Origin: Schistocerca nitens
Lineage: Eukaryota; Arthropoda; Insecta; Orthoptera; Acrididae
DNA length: 64,000 bases
Direction: 5' to 3'
NCBI RefSeq assembly: GCF_023898315.1
Contig: NC_064622.1
Coordinates: 172,814,178-172,878,177 of the forward strand
The notes beneath the pieces are model-generated. The model saw only the letters and a list, made by a program, of their open reading frames with translations, had not been told where the DNA came from and searched no databases. How positions within the stretch are numbered: position 1 is the stretch's first letter; the number at the start of each line of letters is the position of its first letter. Positions 45,201 to 55,989 of the stretch are shown here, one piece after another. The translations under genes and the position numbers were made by a program.

Positions 45201-45940
45201 TTGTAATTGACACCAGGTCATCAAATTAAGTAACTTGTAAGTTACATTTCACTGCACACGTTTTTGTTGGTCATAATATATGGACAATATGTGACAAGTA
45301 GGGACTGTTAGTGTTTGCACGTGTGTTAATAATTCAGCAAGGGACTGGATAACAGCATTGCTGGTTCTAAGGACAATTCCAAAAACTTTGTGAGTGCACA
45401 AGTGGTGGTTATGGACTTGCTATATTATCCGCAAGACTCTTCAATGGTGATTGTGTACCTGCACAGTCATAACAGATGGCTGCTAGCCATCTCTACAAGG
45501 ACTACAGTGGGTCTGCGCCTCTGGTGGCCCACCAATACCGTAATCTCTACCAGGACTAAAGTGGGTCTGCTCTGTGATGACCTACCTACCTACCAATGTT
45601 GAAAATTTCGACTGACTCTGCTGTGGGTTTGCTCTGTTGTGGCCCATTACCTGTCTGCATGTCGAGTCAGCACTGTCTTTCCGTTGGAAGGACAACACTA
45701 CTTCTTCAAGACTGCATGGAAATCCACTACGTCTGTGTGCATTGTCTTTTACTGCTCAGACTTTGAGAAAAACACTGCAATGTGATGAATGATCAGGACT
45801 GTCTTTATGGACTGTGAGAAAATTTTAGCTTTTGACCAACATTGTATCAATAAGTGTGTGCATTGGATTTCTTTGTTATTGTAATTATGAAAAATTTTTT
45901 CAAATCTGTATTGGCCACTGCCCAACCCAATTTGTAAAAT
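42207..45940 (+). other. Long noncoding 3' internal region of the LTR element
   Basis: About 3.7 kb of AT-rich sequence without a credible ORF on the element's strand. It contains poly(A) runs near 43720-43738 and 43781-43790, and triplicate GGTCTGC-type phrases around 45500-45640 (TCTACAAGGACTACAGTGGG and relatives). It could hold packaging signals or replaced coding sequence. Confidence 0.6.
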
Positions 45941-45965
45941 TTTTTTGTGGGGAGCATGGGGGCTA
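45941..45965 (+). promoter_or_regulatory. Polypurine tract before the 3' LTR
   Basis: GTGGGGAGCATGGGGGCTA lies immediately upstream of the 3' LTR. It is purine-rich as expected for plus-strand priming. Confidence 0.6.
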
Positions 45966-46534
45966 TGTAAGTAGGCTGTTTAGGTTTTTTTATTGGTAAC
46001 GCCACCTCTGTATGAAAATCACTGGCTGTGCTGTGTGCAGTCTGTGGCTGCTTTTCATTGTTGTAATACTCGCCATTGTAGTGTTAGGCAGCTGGCTGCG
46101 AACAGCGCGTAGCGTTGGGCAGTTGGAGGTGAGCCGCCAGCAGTGGTGGATGTGGGGAGAGAGATGGCGGAGTTTTGTAATTTGTCATGATATCAAGGTA
46201 AATACATTGTTTGTTCTCTATTAATATCTTTCATTTGCTAACTATCCCTATCAGTAGTTAGTGCCTTCCATAGTTTGAATCTTTTATTTAGCTGGCAGTA
46301 GTGGCGCTCGCTGTATTGCAGTAGTGGGAGTAACCAAGATTTTTGTGAGGTAAGTGATTTCTGAAAAGTACAGGTTAATGTTAGTCAGGGCCATTCTCTT
46401 GTAGAGAATTTTGAAAGTCAGATTGCGTTGCGTTAACAAAATATTGTGTGTGGAAAGTCAGATTGCGTTGCGCTATAAATATTGTGTGTCAGGTTAAGGA
46501 CAGTCGTGTATATTGTTCAAAAGGGGACGTTTCA
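45966..46534 (+). repeat. 3' LTR
   Basis: 569 bp, identical to the 5' LTR except near the last 35 bp (cagtcgtgtatattg versus cagtcctgtgtataa). It includes the same internal duplication. Confidence 0.95.
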
Positions 46535-46766
46535 ATATATACGCGTCATCCGGCGACCTTATTCAGGTAAGAATTTTCAATTTATTCAGAAAGAATTTTT
46601 AGGGTCATGACGCACCACTGCTGACGTCCAACATTTACCAGTTTAAATTCACAATCAATTATTGAAAGGTTGTAAGTGAGTCACAATTTTTTATTGAGAG
46701 ATTAGTCACATAGTATTATTGGTAGGTTACGCTAAAAATGTGAATGTTATATAATAATACATTTTA
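46535..46766 (+). mobile_element. Old LTR, middle piece
   Basis: This resumes the family-1 match (complement of about 4010-3800): ATCCGGCGACC, GGTCATGACGCACCACTGCTG, AATCAATTATTGAAAGG. It is broken by the mariner-like MITE at 46767. Confidence 0.8.
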
Positions 46767-47428
46767 CGAGGGGCGTTCAGAAAGTAAGCTCCGATCGGTC
46801 GCGAAATGGAAACGACTATGAAAATCCGATAAAGCTTTGCACAGATGTGTTGGGTAGTGTCTCTAGTATAACCCCAGTTAGCATCACGTCGCTCTTCTCA
46901 TTTCTGAGCTCGCAGTGAGTGCGTAAAGATGTCTTGAAAATAGTGTCTGCCGCCAAGTACGAGGGCCTGGTGAGAAATTTCGCCCGAAGCTATGCAGCTA
47001 ACATTACATAACTGTCGTGCTGTTTCTTCTTCAAGACTATTCTCAGCCGCATTCTGCAGGGGCAATGAAGATGCTCCTGCATCGTTTTCAAATGGAAATG
47101 TGAGATTACCCACAATACAGTCCGCAATTGTCTCCCCCTGAGTTTCATCTCTGGTCCCATGAACCGCTGTCTTTGAAGACAACATTTTGACACAGACAAC
47201 GAGGTGTAGGCCAGCGTGGAGAATTGGCGGAGAGCACTGGCGGCTGCTTTCTATGATGAGGCTATTGAAAAGTTGGTACAACGCTATGACAAAAGTCTAA
47301 GTCAGAACGGCGACTACGTAGAGAAGTAGCTGAAAGGTGTAGCTAATTGTTACAAGTAAAACATTTCTGATGTTCACTGTGGTTTCAATTTGGCAATCAA
47401 TCGGAGCTTACTTTCTGAACAGGCCTTG
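46767..47428. mobile_element. Mariner-like non-autonomous element (MITE)
   Basis: The TIRs share TTCAGAAAGTAAGCTCCGAT at the left and its complement at the right. TA dinucleotides flank it (46765-46766, 47429-47430). It interrupts a repeated phrase of the old LTR (TATTATTGGTAGGTTACG on each side). No transposase motif was recognised; the 127-codon minus ORF is not convincing. Confidence 0.87.
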
Positions 47429-47530
47429 TATTATTGGTAGGTTACGGAATTCATTTATTGGGAGGTTACTCTGAATGTGAATTATAAATAATTATATTTT
47501 TTCTGTTGGGAGGTTACATCCTTTAGAGGC
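47429..47530 (+). mobile_element. Old LTR, right piece
   Basis: It contains two more GGGAGGTTAC phrases and matches the complement of about 3790-3690. Confidence 0.7.
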
Positions 47531-47900
47531 AATGTGGACATCAAATGTCAAAATTCCGGCGTTTGTAAAATCTTGTGTAATGACTGTGAAAAACAATATA
47601 GTGGACAGACAGGTCGCAATTATGCCGTGTGTTTTAAAGTTTACATCTCAGGTACTAGTCGAGGTAAATCTTTATGGACCAACATTTAAAAGACTGTGAT
47701 CACTCTGAAGGATCAATCCAAAATAATTTAAAAATTTACCACATTGCCCCTAAAGGAATGTTTTTCAATAATCATATTAATATAAGGTCACTGATGTTTT
47801 CAAAAATTTTATACTCTTTTATACCTTGTGTGCGCGATACTAACGCCATCTGTGTATGTGAACCTAGGTATCCCATGATCTTTGTGGTAGTTTATATTTA
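47531..47900 (+). pseudogene. GIY-YIG domain fossil of a further PLE
   Basis: The reading VCKILCNDCEKQYSGQTGR near 47548-47610 aligns with IYKLTCNNCPSYYIGQTGR of the young family, including the internal CxxC. QHLKDCDHSEGSI near 47680 then matches the EHLLVAGHTPKQL region. Frameshifts are present, and both G-I-Y (VCK) and Y-I-G (YSG) are mutated. Confidence 0.75.
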
Positions 47901-49512
47901 GAGATATCAGGTATCCTCAGTAAAACAGAAATGGTCCAGGTATTGAACCATGAGGAACTTTTTTTTTTATTTAAACACTACAGAGTAGCCCACCACCTGG
48001 CCGCAGCTAGATGTGTGTTCACTTTGGGCCGTGTGCTACTTAAGACAAGTGACCAGCCAGGCAGCGTTTGGTCCCTTAGCCGTAATGGCTGCTTGCAAGT
48101 TAGATTAGCTTGACAAGCCCCCATTCCGCTACCGCCCCTGCCACTTGGAGGCGGACCTTTTTTTAATGTTTCTGCCCTGGCTGTTGCTTTGTGTGTTGGT
48201 ACACTCTTTGATAGAGTGAGTGATGTTTATATGCAAAATAATTAATAAAACTAATATAATTAATTAAGTATAAAGTAAAACAAAATAGATATAAAAATAT
48301 ATACACAAAAGAAAACAAAGAAAAAGAATTCTAAACTATATGGTATCTACCAACAACCGAGTTCTCCCTGATGCAATTTTAGAATGCAAGGCTATACATG
48401 TGCCCCAAAAATTAAACTGAGCTAGATTTTTCTGTGTGAGATTTTAAATGATGTTAGAATTTCACATGAAACATAAGACCTTAATGAATATTAAGATATA
48501 ATGGTATTGGTAATTTCTTGCATGAACAATCTTAGATACAGGAAGTATTCAGGTAGCTATGTTTAAACATAATAGGATTCCTCTATTCAAAATTTAAAAA
48601 TTAAATTTAAGTATGAGATAACATACAAATCATCATTTGTTACAGATAAGTGGTTACCAAAGTTAATATAATTAATAAAAAGGATATAATTATACTTATA
48701 ATAAAAGAAAATGAGTATAAATAGTGAGTTTTTTTAAATTTTTTTTATACATGGTGTCTCCTAAAACCCGATTCTCACACATGCAATTCCTGAGTGTGAA
48801 GGCTATGTGCCTGTAGATTGAACATAACTAGATTCCTCTGTATGACATTGTAAATAAAGTTTCAAATTTCACGTGAATAATAAAACAATATGAATATTAA
48901 CATATATCAATACAATTATACGTTGCAGGCTATTAATCATAATTGATACCAAAGTTATCCCCAACGCAAATAAAAATACAAAAATATTCAGATAGCTGAG
49001 GAATACCGCTAGCCCCGTTACAGCGCCGCAGCTAGATGTGTGTTCACTTTCAATTGAGTGAGAGTGTGAATCAAGTTTCGGCAACACGTGCCTGACCTTC
49101 CGCGCAGCGAGCAGCACCGCACAGTGCCCACCGCCTCGCGCTGTCCCGCCCGTGGCGACGCCAGCTCCAGCTCCAGCTGCGGCGCCGGCGCCGTGTCGCG
49201 GGCGACTGTCGCTGCCGGCGGGGCGCCTTGTCGGCTGTCGCGCGCCGCTGTCTGCCCAGCGGGGGCCGCGCCTCTGCTCGCCGGACTCTTGTCTCCACAC
49301 ACTTGTCCCGGGCCGAGCACGAAAAATTCAATTTACCGCAGCTGACGCGGCTCTGCAGTAATTCACCTCGTCGCCTAGCAGGGGATGTTTAAAGGCGACT
49401 TCAACCACCGTCCAGTTAACGAGAGTCGAGAAGAGGCGCCACGTCCCACTCAGGGAAGTTTACACCAGAAGGGTCAACGATTTCGTTCACATTTCTCACA
49501 ATTGTAGTAAAT
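47901..49512. other. AT-rich spacer with an old direct duplication and a CpG-rich patch
   Basis: Two diverged direct copies of roughly 270 bp (about 48236-48505 and 48655-48930) share the order TATAATTAATTAA, a GTATCTACC/GTGTCTCC step, CATGCAATT and GAAT-rich tails. A 25-bp exact repeat (48001-48025, 49026-49050) brackets them. 49070-49330 is strongly CpG-rich. No convincing gene. Confidence 0.5.
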
Positions 49513-49663
49513 TGGAAATTTGTGGTAAGGTCTTATCGGACCAAACTGCTGAGGTCATCGGACCCTAACCTTTACGCACTACTTATTCTAACTTACACTA
49601 ACTTACGTTAAGGATAACACACACCCCTGCCCGAGGGTGGACTCGTACCTCCCACGATTGCTG
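49513..49663 (-). mobile_element. tRNA-derived SINE (third family)
   Basis: GGAAATTTGTGGTAAGGTCTTATCGGACC at the tail side and CCTGCCCGAGGGTGGACTCGTACCTCCC at the head side (B box on the minus strand). A familiar insect SINE layout. Boundaries approximate. Confidence 0.7.
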
Positions 49664-50018
49664 ATGTTGATCTAATTCAACGTGCTTCTCAAGATTTTTC
49701 GACAAACCGAGATTCAAAGTTTTACAAGACTGTTGAATTCCGTGCGAGAGCTCCAGTCGTCGAGCAGCGGAGTGAGCGCAACCCAACATGCACTGACGGG
49801 AAAAAATCGCAGCACCAAGTAGGAGTTGTACGACGTAAACTAAATGTGAAGATGGTATTTGTTCTTTCGGACATGTCAGGTAAGATTGTCTGCAGCGAGT
49901 AATGAATGTAATGGGCAGGGGCACTACGAATTTAGAGTGTGGACATTAAGTTGGGAATGTGGGTCTCATGAGGAGCGTGCAAGGGATAAATCCCTACAAT
50001 CGCACTATCCTCTGTACC

Positions 50019-50165
50019 CTCGGTGGCTCAGATGGATAGAGTGTCTGCCATGTAAGAAGGAGATCCCGGGTTCGATTCCCAGTCGGAGCACACATTTTCA
50101 ACTGTCCCCGTTGGTGTATATCAACACCTGTCGACAGCTTAGGGTCTTGATTTAATTATCATTTC
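50019..50165 (+). mobile_element. tRNA-like SINE within the Tc1 5' region
   Basis: CCCTCGGTGGCTCAGATGGATAGAG (A box) and GATCCCGGGTTCGATTCCC (B box) resemble a tRNA head. It continues into AACTGTCCCCGTTGG and a TTTAATTATCATTTCA end. It looks tRNA-derived rather than a functional tRNA, because no clean cloverleaf closes. Confidence 0.65.
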
Positions 50166-50460
50166 ACATAAACGAAAGTTGGTGGGCATGTTCCTAGATC
50201 TGAAGGATGATATCTATTCAAATTTCGTGCCAGTCGCATAAGACTGGCTTTAGTAACCCCACCATGAGGACGAAAGTCAGGTTTGCTTCAAATACACTCT
50301 GTGATGGTCGTGAGCGTCAGTTACCTTCGAGACTGGACGTTAAACAAGAATGCCTTTAAGGCAAAAAAACACGGTATTATCAACAACTCACTGAATTTGG
50401 GCCAGGTCATGTGATAGAGCTACGGGATGCTGGATGTTCCTTCCGCGATACTGCAGAAAT

Positions 50461-50745
50461 ACTTGGCAGGAATGTAGCCATTGTACGTGAGTGCTGGCGG
50501 TGAGGATCACGAGAATCTACGGTCGCGAATGTAATGTCGAGCCTTGGTGATACAGTGTTGAAGCGAGTGCCCGGAAACCGAGAGGTCGTGTGATCGATTC
50601 CTGATCGGTCAACGGAAATTTTCAGTCTGCCTTTAATATATCTTTAATCTTTCAGCGCTGTGAGGAGTTGCTCTGTACTTGGCAGGAATGTAGCCACTGT
50701 ACGTGAGTGCTGGCGGTGAGGATCACGAGAATCTACGGTCGCGAA
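50461..50745. repeat. 69-bp direct repeat flanking a 148-bp patch
   Basis: 50461-50529 and 50677-50745 are the same Tc1 segment with one mismatch (att/act). Between them lies 50531-50678, identical over 148 bp to 51731-51878. Confidence 0.9.
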
Positions 50746-51730
50746 GGACCGGGCTCCTAACGGCCAGGTGACACCACTGAGAGAGAATCCCATCGAGTTT
50801 GGTGTATGTCTCTAGCGCAACGTACTGCATGTGCAGCGGCAATTTGAGCATCATTTGGCACTACAGGGACACAACGAGAAGTTACAAATCGGGTTCTTCA
50901 ACAACAGCTTCGAGCCCGTGCATTCAACTGCCGCCCAGTCACCGCCATTTGCGACCTCAATGTTGTCATGCGAGAGCTCAGTGGAGGACACGGTGATCTG
51001 TTGTGTTTCCTGCTTGAAAGCTTGGTGCAGTTATGGCTGTTTACTGGTTAGAAGCAGGCCAGTTGAGGGGCTGCAACCAACCAGTCTGCATGCTAAACAC
51101 TCTGGACCTACGCTGGACTTATGGTCTGGGGCTCTATTTCTATTTCGTATGACAGTAGCAACACTGTCGTGGTTACCTCATGCACCCTGAATTCATATTT
51201 GTACGTCAGTCTGGTGGTTCGACCTGTTGTCCTACTGTTCATGAACAGCATTCCAGGATCGGTTTTCCAACAGGATAACACTCGCTCAGATACCGCTTTC
51301 CTAACCCAACACGCTCTGCAGAGTATCGACATGTTGCCTTGGTCTATTCGGTCACCAAATCTGTCTCCAGTTGCGCGATAATGGACATCGTCGGACGAAA
51401 ACTCTAGAGTCAGTCACAATCGGCATTAACCGTTCCTGCACTGACCGACAAAGTACAGTGCAACATTCAACATTACGGCAGTTACACCGATTGTTAATGT
51501 ACTAACATTTCACATATACAATGATTTATATCGCACTTGCACTAACCTGTGGTCTTGTAATGTTCACTTAAATATGTTACATACACAAATGTATTCTTGA
51601 AATTTTATTATTTTACATTAATTATTTTTCGGTGTTGCGACTTTTTCCGTCAGTGTACATTGGAAATCAGGCAGCCTCCTCCCGGCTAGTACACTGCTCT
51701 CAGATCAGCCTTAATACCATTTTCTCCACA

Positions 51731-51878
51731 GTAATGTCGAGCCTTGGTGATACAGTGTTGAAGCGAGTGCCCGGAAACCGAGAGGTCGTGTGATCGATTC
51801 CTGATCGGTCAACGGAAATTTTCAGTCTGCCTTTAATATATCTTTAATCTTTCAGCGCTGTGAGGAGTTGCTCTGTAC
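51731..51878 (+). mobile_element. tRNA-like SINE fragment, donor-like copy of the 148-bp patch
   Basis: It contains GGTCGTGTGATCGATTCC (B-box-like) and GTCTGCCTTTAATATATC. It is perfectly identical to 50531-50678, exactly 1200 bp away, and lies 74 bp outside the Tc1 right TIR. Confidence 0.8.
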
Positions 51879-52225
51879 GACACGTGTTTCGAACTCCACG
51901 TTAAACTGTAGGTTGCGTAACTGAGATGAGTCAGGAACATGCAAGTCATGGATGTGGCATCCAGTTCGTAATTTTTCACATCAAATATGTTACGCAAATC
52001 TTTAATTTATACTAGTTTAGCACAAGATATTTAATCTGGGAATGCTAAAAGAGATGCAGTCCAGAGATGGTTTCTTCTTGCTGTGTTGTTCTTAACAGCC
52101 CGCCTTTTGTCCTTCCTGTTGATATGTGTGATCAGAATGAAAATCCTTCTGCCAACATACCAGAAAATTAATATTTTTGTTAATTTTGTAGAACTGAGAA
52201 TGTATGCTCACCTTCTTTCGCTTAC

Positions 52226-52518
52226 AAGGGGAGGCCGCCAATTGTGAAATTCAGATTCAATTCATACTGCGCATAATAAAAGCTCATGGCCAGAGGTGTA
52301 ATGTGGCAAAGCACCAAGATACACCTCTCAGCCGTTGTCAAGAGAATCGACAGTTAAAAGAAACCGTTGCGGTGAAATCCTCTCTACGATTAATAATTCT
52401 CTACAGTGTCGTGGCGCAGCGGTAAGCGCTCGGATTCGTAATGTAAAGGTCGCCGGATCGAATCTCGCGCCATGCAACCCTTTTTTTTTAGTATTTGTTT
52501 TTTGTAATTCAAATGTGT

Positions 52519-52580
<62 letters not shown>

Positions 52581-53106
52581 CCCGGCAATCAGTTGCAACA
52601 ATTATGCATATAATAAGTTGTTGAAAGTCGTTTGTCGTGGAAAAACTGGTGACTTCGAACATCATTATGTTTTCCGCAAACAAAGTTGTATTTCACAAAT
52701 GTTATTAATTGTCTTCATAATGTTAACCACGTATAGTTAACGGAAGACGCAGAAACGATATTCCGAAACGATTACGTATAGCGTTAAGTCAAACGTTCGA
52801 ATTAGAATAGAAACCCCACGAACACAAATTTGCTGTGGCAGGTATGAAATATAAACTCCGTTACTCGCTCGTTACACTTGAAGGACAGATGTTGAATGGG
52901 CCGAAACGAGCCGCCGCATAATAGCGTAATTGCCTGCTAACTTCGAAAGAAGGTAGATGCTGTCCCTAGCGCAACTTATAACATCGTCGAAAATCAGTGC
53001 GGACGTGAGAGCTTTGGTACACCCTGTTAAACAAACGGAAAAATGGAGGCGGTACAATTGGAGAGCGATCCGCCTTCACCAACATGCATTAGCAATTCAT
53101 TAATAG

Positions 53107-53184
<78 letters not shown>

Positions 53185-53474
53185 AATTACAAAAAACTAA
53201 TAATAAAAAAAATGTTGCATGGCGTGAGATTCGATCCAGCGACCTTCGCATTACGAACCCGAGCGCTTACCGCTGCGCCACGGCGCTGTAGAGAATTACT
53301 AATCGTAGAGAGTATTTCACCGCAACGGTTTCTTTTAACTGTCGATTTTCTTGACAACGGCTGAGAGGTGCATCTTGGTGCTTTGCTACATTACACCTCT
53401 GGCCATGAGCTTTTATTATGCGCAGTATGAATCGAATCTGAATTTCAGAATTGGGGGCCTCCCCTTGTTAGAAA
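52226..53474. repeat. Foldback element: about 300-bp inverted arms, tRNA-like core, AT microsatellites
   Basis: The left arm starts ACAAGGGGAGGCC and the right arm ends with its complement. Each arm contains a tRNA-like segment (GTGGCGCAGCGGTAAGCGC and GGATCGAATCTCGCGCC on the left, complements on the right). Each inner edge is a TA repeat (about 52522-52577 and 53108-53180). The 530-bp spacer has no gene. Confidence 0.85.
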
Positions 53475-54289
53475 TCTTTTACCTCTAAAATTTGTGGAAG
53501 TCTGCTCCAACTGTAGCAACACAGTTGTCCATTCAGTTGATGAATATGTGTGACTACATTCAAAAATTACTGTAAGGCAGCATTGATTTGTGATTTTTTC
53601 TGAACTCTCCTGTAACTAACATGAAAGAATATAAAGACCTAACAGAGTGGAATAATTAATCGACACTAAGAAGTAAAAAGGATACTAGTACCAGTGATCG
53701 TTCTTATTTAACTATCGTGACTTCAATTTTTACTCAGATTTGCGTGGTGTATGTAAGTACGAAGGTATTTGGAAGCACACTGGGACGAGCTGCCAGTCCT
53801 CAGGTGCACGGCCGGATGGGGGGACCATCTCCTGGTGAGCTCTCAGCAGGGTGCTCCGGATGGTCTGCAGGTCACTGACACTTGTTTGACCACACTTTCT
53901 TTTTCACCTGTTGCAACTGAACGCCGGACATCCCACAGGCAACATAGGATCTCCCGTGGCCTAAACGTCCAGCAGCGATTGTTTTATGACTCGAAGATAG
54001 GGAGTTGAAATGCTACTTTAACAAGGCCCATGAAACGCACAACTATCAACAAAAACGTAGGAAGCTGTGTTCCCTTTCGACTCTCAGGACACCACTGAGA
54101 ATATGTAGAAAATTTAATGAGAACCACACAGTTGGGACCTCTTTGTACGTGTGTGATGACGCCGACAGTCAGGTACACAGAAACGAAATGCTTATGCAAT
54201 GTAACAACTGCCAATACCAGCTAGTGTAAATAGACTGGAAGTTACAGAAACTCTACTAGGCTGCTCAGGTCTCACTTCAGTGGCCACAG
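53475..54289. other. No gene seen
   Basis: Unassigned, with short chance ORFs only. Confidence 0.4.
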
Positions 54290-54735
54290 AAAGGGATAGA
54301 GTGAGACGGTTTTCGGTTCAGCTTCGTTTCTCCTGGTCTTTCTTCTTTCCGAATATCCTTTCATTCTCTTACTTTGAAACCTTCTGATTATTTTGTTCTG
54401 GGTCTCGTTCTGTCCTCGAAAGCTTTGAAGGCCTGAATTTTTTATTTACAGATCACCCTGTTCTATATCTCTGGTTCCTGTATTCTCATTTCTTCCAGAT
54501 CTCTTGGATCCATCGTACTCTGGCTTTATTGTTCATCAGAAATTGTGTAATTCGCCGTGTTAAACTCCCCTTGTCAATTCTGAGGATGTATCCCAAGAAC
54601 ATGCTCCTCCTTTAGATGACGACGTCAGAAATTTTTTCTATCTTGGTATACAGTTCTTGGTTGGCTCGGTTTCTAAATTGACCATATTCTGTTCTTCGAT
54701 GACCACACAGTCTCCTGAGAATAAATATTTTAATT
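54290..54735 (-). pseudogene. LINE 3' coding fragment (RTE-like)
   Basis: Minus-strand reading gives RRLCGHRRTEYGQF near 54715, then LGYILRIDKGSLTRRI near 54600-54555 and ARVRWIQEIWKK near 54520. This is the C-terminal region after RT in RTE/BovB-type LINEs. It is a different family from the LINE at 55990. Confidence 0.65.
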
Positions 54736-55989
54736 GCGACAGAAAATATGGAACATTTTAAAATTATTTTCTTCTTCTTTCGTTAGGGTTTATCGAGAAC
54801 GGGAACTACGTACTCATGTTTTGCATTTAACATTTCGTTCCTTGCCCTTCTTGTCACCGCAGTCGTCATTTACTTAAGAGAGGAAGTCAAGTGCGCTGCC
54901 TTTTTATGAATCGCATAAACCTTGTTCCTTGCATGATAGTGTTTTACAATGCGTTGAAAAAACGTAAAGTGATTGCGATATGCAATATTTAAATGGCGGT
55001 AATCCCGCATACACTAGGTATAAAAGGGTAGTGCATTGGCGAAGCGGTCATTTATACTCAAGTTATCCACATGAAAAGATTTTCGACATGACTGTGGCGG
55101 CACGACGGTAATAGCCAGACTTAGAACGCGGAATAGTAGTTGAAGCTAGACGCATGGGGCATTCTGTTTCGGGAATCGTTAGGGAATTCAGTATTTCGAT
55201 ATCGAAGTGTCAACATTATGCCGAGAATACCAACTTTAAATCATTACCTTTCACCACGGGTAAGGTAGTGGCCGACAGCCTTGTCTTAACGACACAGAGT
55301 AGGGGCATTTGCGAAGAGTTTTCGGTGCTAACAAACAGGCAACACTACGTGAAATATCAATGTGGGACGTACGAATAACGATCCGTTAGGACAGTGCTGC
55401 GAAATTTGGCTTTAATGGGCTATGGCAGCAGACGAACGAAGCCAGTGCCTTTGCTAACAGCAACACATCGCCTGCGGCACCTCTCTTGGCTCGTGACCGT
55501 ATCGGTTGGGCCATAGACGACTGGAGAACCGTGTCCTGATCAAATGAGTCCCGATCTGAGTTGGTAAGAGTTGATCGTAGGCTTCGAGTGTGCCACATAC
55601 ACCACGAAGTCATGGACTCAAGCTGCCAAAAAGGCATTGTACAAGCTGGTGATGGCTCCATATTGATGTGGGGTGTATTTACGTGGGATGGATTGGGTCC
55701 TCTGTACCAGGTGAACCGATCATTGACTGGAAATTGTTATGTTTGGCTACTTGGAGACCATTTTTAGCGATTCATGGACTTCATGTTCCCAAACTACAAT
55801 GTCATGTCAGTGGGACACAGTTGTTAGCGATTCGTTTGAAGAACCTTCTGAACAAATCGAGTGAATAATTGACCACCTAGATCGCCCGACAAGAAACCCA
55901 TTGAACACTTATGGAACGTAACTGAGAGGTCAGGTTGTGCAACAGCTTCTGCACTGACAGCATTTTCGCAATTACGGTCGACTATGGAA

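Larger units (their letters stand above)
38780..46534 (+). mobile_element. LTR retrotransposon, 7.75 kb, gag-only, TSD atat
   Basis: Near-identical LTRs at 38780-39350 and 45966-46534 begin TG and end CA, and atat flanks both sides (38776-38779, 46535-46538). The internal region carries gag and a short integrase-like tail but no protease, RT or RNase H. It is non-autonomous and probably mobilised by a relative. The LTRs differ only by a few bases near the 3' end, so insertion was recent. Confidence 0.93.
49791..51655 (+). mobile_element. Tc1-like element with TIRs (inactive)
   Basis: Left TIR CACTGACGGGAAAAAATCGCAGCACC and right TIR GGTGTTGCGACTTTTTCCGTCAGTG pair over about 25 bp; a TA follows at 51656-51657. 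Transposase blocks in order: GPGHVIELRDAG-like near 50400, ATVRECWR near 50480, AWCSYGCLLVRS near 51020 and FQQDNTRSDTAF near 51270. The usual SPDLSPIE reads SPNLSPVAR, so the last catalytic residue is lost. A SINE sits near its 5' end and a 148-bp patch near 50531. Confidence 0.87.

Noticed and set aside
52500..53200. ORFs made of YIYIYI repeats
   Set aside because: They are translations of the TA microsatellites.
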